Below, piece by piece: positions 14,801 to 15,842 of a stretch of 15,842 nucleotides of DNA. Source of the DNA: an uncultured Bacteroidales bacterium (GTDB lineage: Bacteria > Bacteroidota > Bacteroidia > Bacteroidales > UBA932); contig CABUIX010000047.1 of NCBI GenBank assembly GCA_902491795.1, positions 1 through 15,842 of the forward strand, given 5' to 3'. How positions within the stretch are numbered: the stretch's first letter is position 1; the number at the start of each line of letters is the position of its first letter. The translations under genes and the position numbers were made by a program. The notes under the pieces were generated by a model, which saw only the letters and a list, made by a program, of their open reading frames with translations, ran no database searches and was not told where the DNA came from.

Positions 14801-15070
14801 TGACTCCGGTATTTCCACCTCCAGTTCGAGAGCTCCGGTAGTGCTGCTGTAGACGGCAAGCACGGCCCCGGTGAACAAGTTCTCAATGTAGGCTCCAAGA
14901 CTTGACTTCGATTGCGGGTAAGTGTCCTCAATAAAGTTAAGCACCACGGTCCTTTCCGGATTTCCATCTTCCACAATCCGGACTGTGCCGGATTCCTGAA
15001 TACAGGAGACCGCCAGACCGGCATACAGGGCGGTCACCAGCATATTTTTTGTCTTCATGCGGGTTTTCAT
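11894..15070 (-). CDS. Very large fimbrillin-like lipoprotein (DUF4906-related), 1058 residues
   Basis: The ATG at 15070 overlaps the stop of the Mfa2-like gene as ATGA, which decides the start over upstream in-frame codons. A lipoprotein signal follows: MKTRMKTKNMLVTALYAG then LAVSC, with Cys23 lipidated. Residues about 295-345 (LLTYLEYKS, DIVCRFFLGRN, DFDVERNREIRVTLMF) resemble the fimbrillin-like fold of DUF4906/Mfa-type proteins. The remaining roughly 700 residues are beta-rich, aromatic and Cys-containing, without a domain I can name; they look like repeated Ig-like or beta-sandwich modules. In P. gingivalis, genes after mfa2 encode accessory and tip fimbrins, so a tip or accessory subunit is inferred. 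No frameshift or internal stop is seen. It ends just before a strong hairpin. Function beyond surface lipoprotein is uncertain. Confidence 0.75.
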   Translation of the reverse strand: MKTRMKTKNMLVTALYAGLAVSCIQESGTVRIVEDGNPERTVVLNFIEDTYPQSKSSLGAYIENLFTGAVLAVYSSTTGALELEVEIPESGIGKGIPVTLPATGSYDMYLVGNLRLLDEQGGAEYPDFPLSSSEMEGFEYRLDGGNAGGGFRRERFDEVSRWGIPLCWSRKGVDPDTDTSLDIVMERLFSKVVLVVDHSGLVGPNMEALAEGSVQICQSNSVLLPFSAEGAKAESDEDVLPVSDFDCKAENTLTEEYVFYVPENRQGVLMPGNSDPGEKDIDGVEKACGGSGISRLLTYLEYKSHLDDAGNGISGDIVCRFFLGRNALTDFDVERNREIRVTLMFNAESVFEPDWKLDNDGISDSRQLYLSGNLAGRLPEGKEIYVRKNRPGTFNINISAGEEGENIISSTRLVDPGYRAGSLTEIAWTSNFWTAGHDPVQEPARVLLEELGIGVSYEDGSFTFSVTDPDRFVPGHRVPLRIRMYPGGIETSATIVTADDMVLSLEGGESLDENFFLGQKRSLGLTGIAGSRIYYVADQDEVGSTGIGKHIFNRQWKTDPDQSSAFPGCIIDQSGDVVYPYMDYGSYEGQYINAGERLDVYAFYPNDFVSGKPRTVKGKICLCTDDVHNDGLVEIPLKISMPWYDGTIDAVEPLQIPVDGKQVPLDIGYYTGEGGEEMEISDFDPELYELLLKPRTGWDASDWQQCIRITDDISGMYLFSTVLNGRRIEKEFSGSSYLGKLAIAGNPYTGLYSETDIVECNISLPSGIGTVVQKSGKDYFNGTGTSGIIRFEAPCEYAAGDLNQVDVAAEGPCVEYACTIAKGETYGSVLDIGYSGGTVSVTFDETRQAKTSSAGEFVPGGLLVPYGDYRLVLGVTNRWDNRRLEYTADFAIDYRINLKQFTIFSPKRYATVVLVSEKNSEYLEKYGPTASQETLMFLLESVGSREWNEHISVTGPSYCINGKYHLNEDKVYYVPPSDFDVKFLNQNAATWNGSLADAVCSQGVTPWLNSVYFHKNGVLAGTSAEGDTEITGSRNISLLRIMPQDAGHIYRSVRFDWQ

Positions 15071-15842
15071 ATTTCTATATCTCCAAAACTGATATCCGGT
15101 TCCCAGTCGCTGACCGTCACTGTCACTTCTGCCTTGGAACAATCCACAACCACACTTGCATCATCAAGACTGTTTTTTGTCCAGTCATAGCCGCAGGCCT
15201 TCAGTTCATTCCCCAGATCAAGGACCTCAATCGCCGGAGCGTCAATATTGTCTCCTGAATCAGCTCCTACAATTTCAAGCTGCAGCACGTTCCCCGATTG
15301 CCGTGGAATCCTAACGGAGAATTTGTCCGCTGCGATTCTTCTGGCCATTGAGCAGTATTCTCCTTCTGCCGGAATGCCGGAATAAAGGCCTATCCCGCAG
15401 CATGAAGCCCTTATCCTGAAAAGGCAACCATATTCTTCACCGGGAGCAAGCCCGTCGACGACAATCGACAAATTGCAATATTGTTTGTACGGCACGGCAT
15501 TGATATATTCTTCATCACCAAGGCATTCCGCCAAATCAAAGAACATCCATACCGGATCCGCTTCCGTCCCGTACGGGAAAAGCAGATTGTCATTCCCGAT
15601 CATTCCTGCATCAAGTCCGGAGACGACGGATACACGGATTGTGGACCTGTTAAAGATCCGCTGGTAAGAGATGCCGGCATATTTCGCCAGAGACACCTTG
15701 TCCTGCGAGGCATCCGCACCCGAATCAAATGAAATCACCGCATCCCTGAATCCGGCACGGATGAACTCGTCGAGGATCAAATACGTGTAACATGGGCAAC
15801 CGCTCCGATCTTCCAGTACTGAACAAGAACAAAACGTCAGGG
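15067..15842 (-). CDS. FimB/Mfa2-family fimbrial anchor lipoprotein (5' partial)
   Basis: The frame is open to the window end, so the first residues of the signal peptide are missing; 258 residues are visible. The visible start reads LTFCSCSVLEDRSGCPCYTYLILDEF. That is the typical beginning of Mfa2/FimB proteins, with a lipobox Cys followed by an EDRSxCPC-like stretch. A TTG at 15778-15780 is internal, not the start. In P. gingivalis Mfa2 anchors the fimbria in the outer membrane and limits its length; the same role is inferred here. Later sequence (MFFDLAECLGDEEYINAVPYKQYCNLSIVV and so on) fits the two-domain beta-sandwich fold of the family. The stop overlaps the next start by four bases (ATGA), implying translational coupling with the giant lipoprotein gene. 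Confidence 0.83.
   Translation of the reverse strand, partial: LTFCSCSVLEDRSGCPCYTYLILDEFIRAGFRDAVISFDSGADASQDKVSLAKYAGISYQRIFNRSTIRVSVVSGLDAGMIGNDNLLFPYGTEADPVWMFFDLAECLGDEEYINAVPYKQYCNLSIVVDGLAPGEEYGCLFRIRASCCGIGLYSGIPAEGEYCSMARRIAADKFSVRIPRQSGNVLQLEIVGADSGDNIDAPAIEVLDLGNELKACGYDWTKNSLDDASVVVDCSKAEVTVTVSDWEPDISFGDIEI

Noticed and set aside
1..15842. Mobile element, phase-variation inverted repeats, CRISPR or tRNA
   Set aside because: No transposase or integrase motif, no long inverted repeats flanking a promoter, no regular repeat-spacer pattern and no tRNA-like cloverleaf were seen when reading both strands.

Overview
The window looks like chromosomal DNA of a member of the order Bacteroidales. 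The evidence is an Mfa2/FimB-type fimbrial lipoprotein, DUF4906-like fimbrial proteins, a TonB-dependent receptor with an N-terminal carboxypeptidase-regulatory-like domain, and -7 boxes of the Bacteroidetes TAnnTTTG type rather than E. coli -10 boxes. Base composition is near 50% GC by eye. I cannot name the genus. No tRNA, rRNA, CRISPR array, insertion sequence or integrase was seen, and no gene-free stretch exceeds 300 bases.

Layout. At the left edge, on the + strand, lies the C-terminal part of a fimbrial tip-like protein (DUF4906 plus a FISUMP-like end). It is followed by a G3E/CobW-family GTPase that is probably read from a leaderless mRNA. A long minus-strand block follows (3113-11052). 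In transcription order it holds a Fur-family metalloregulator, a nicotinamidase, a small heat-shock protein, methylglyoxal synthase, a TonB-dependent receptor with a beta-helix lipoprotein, and a DUF389 membrane protein. The block is cut into several units by promoters and hairpins: fur-pncA, hsp20, mgsA, TonB receptor-lipoprotein and DUF389. A small outer-membrane beta-barrel protein is divergent from the Fur gene. At the right edge a translationally coupled minus-strand pair encodes an Mfa2-like anchor (cut by the window end) and a 1058-residue fimbrillin-like lipoprotein.

How the genes may work together. The two edges carry surface-fimbria genes. The middle is envelope transport and stress housekeeping: one outer-membrane import pair of unknown substrate, a chaperone, a methylglyoxal bypass enzyme, and two proteins of metal-handling families (Fur/Zur-like regulator, CobW-like GTPase). 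Regulatory structure is unusually visible: a palindrome inside the fur promoter, another across the predicted mgsA transcription start, a sigma-54-like element and a GNRA-capped hairpin ahead of hsp20, and strong hairpin terminators. I see no clearly new defence or mobile system. The best candidates for undescribed biology are the anchor plus giant-lipoprotein fimbrial pair and the orphan TonB receptor/beta-helix pair.
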